Of a stretch of DNA of 64,000 nucleotides, positions 63,699-64,000 are shown in pieces. The notes below the pieces were generated by a model that did not search any database, was not told the origin of the DNA, and was given only the letters and a program-made list of their open reading frames with translations. Source of the stretch: Blepharisma stoltei (Eukaryota > Ciliophora > Heterotrichea > Heterotrichida > Blepharismidae); assembly GCA_914767885.1 (NCBI GenBank), contig CAJZBQ010000022.1, positions 372,001 through 436,000 of the forward strand, written 5' to 3'. The first letter of the stretch is position 1. The number at the start of each line of letters is the position of its first letter. A program made the translations under genes and the position numbers.

Positions 63699-64000
63699 CT
63701 AAAATTTTGGCTTAAATTTTTTCTGCTGATGCTGCATATTGAAACTTTTCACAGACTTTGGCAAAGAAGTCACAAGTCTTTTGTGTAATTCTTCTTTATT
63801 TTTTAAATAGTCTTCTTTGAGTCGGCTCATTAGCTCATCAGTCCTTTTCCCAATCGGGCTTTTAGGAATGTGATGAGAAAGCATGAGTTTTTTGTGTAAT
63901 TGTTTTATGGAAACATCTGGTGTTGTGGGTGTTGTGTCTTTTTCTTCGTCTTGAAACAGTAAGTTATATGATTTTAGTCTGTCAACGATAGAATTGTGCT
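63699..64000 (-). CDS. Unknown gene, C-terminal part, runs off the window
   Basis: The frame is open from the right edge to TAG at 63699, giving 99 residues (VDRLKSYNLLFQDEEKDTTP, KLMLSHHIPKSPIGKRTDEL, HQQKKFKPKF end). Basic, helical, no domain seen. Confidence 0.6.
   Translation of the reverse strand, partial: HNSIVDRLKSYNLLFQDEEKDTTPTTPDVSIKQLHKKLMLSHHIPKSPIGKRTDELMSRLKEDYLKNKEELHKRLVTSLPKSVKSFNMQHQQKKFKPKF

Overview
The window reads as germline (micronuclear) DNA of a heterotrich ciliate, most like Blepharisma. Four things seen in the sequence say so. (1) In-frame TGA is sense, at tryptophan positions, in most genes (for example W-M-P-D of a FYVE domain, W-C-D-R of a 5-phosphatase), while TAA and TAG still end genes. 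(2) Introns are 15 or 16 nt, GTAA...AG; about a dozen can be placed exactly. (3) Many genes are cut by AT-rich segments whose removal, leaving one copy of a flanking TA or T-N-A, restores the frame exactly: internal eliminated sequences (IESs). (4) Coding regions are AT-rich, compact and dense on both strands. The species name is an inference; no database was available.

Three layers of non-genic DNA are interleaved with the genes. Short unique TA-bound IESs (58-122 bp) sit in malate dehydrogenase, ALAS, a RING protein, an ODA-docking-like coiled coil and others. MITE-like elements (about 300-780 bp) with poly-C/poly-G termini occur near 4.7, 8.9, 12.6, 26.2, 27.6, 30.4, 35.2, 52.8 and 61.2 kb; they share one unusual four-copy terminal plan and make 3-bp target duplications of form T-N-A. 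GC-rich SINE-like retroposons (about 360-660 bp), with 9-18 bp target duplications and short tandem-repeat tails, occur at 1.4, 2.5, 6.3, 15.0, 17.3, 17.8, 18.8, 21.8, 24.1, 25.3, 36.0, 42.9 and 62.2 kb, several inside coding sequence.

Layout. 0-10 kb: end of an unknown gene, malate dehydrogenase, an interrupted unknown gene, a small ORF, an unknown gene and an EF-hand protein. 9.7-17.3 kb: START-domain protein, RFC1, PHD/PZP chromatin reader. 18.7-25.8 kb: CENP-B/pogo-type DNA-binding protein, secreted acidic protein, small membrane protein, tail-anchored coiled coil, RING protein, TMEM185-like membrane protein. 26.5-35.2 kb: long coiled coil, FYVE-type coiled coil, secretory protein, globin-domain protein, Rab-like GTPase. 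36.1-44.3 kb: PIKfyve/Fab1, cap-binding protein CBP20, nephrocystin-4-like protein, PX-BAR sorting nexin, CDGSH iron-sulfur protein, unknown protein. 45.4-54.3 kb: 5-aminolevulinate synthase, double-CBM20 protein, coiled coil, C2 protein, B-box-like/EF-hand protein, TPR protein. 54.6-64 kb: ODA-docking-like coiled coil, UBA protein, inositol polyphosphate 5-phosphatase, rhodanese/dual-specificity phosphatase, PH-FYVE protein and a gene running off the end.

Functionally the genes are ordinary nuclear housekeeping, chromatin, ciliary and membrane-traffic genes, with a noticeable share touching phosphoinositides (PIKfyve, PX-BAR, 5-phosphatase, PH-FYVE, FYVE coiled coil). The unusual biology is in the eliminated DNA: a MITE scaffold whose terminal module is exchanged at all four positions between families, one IES that must be cut at TCA rather than TA, and retroposons sitting in otherwise intact reading frames.
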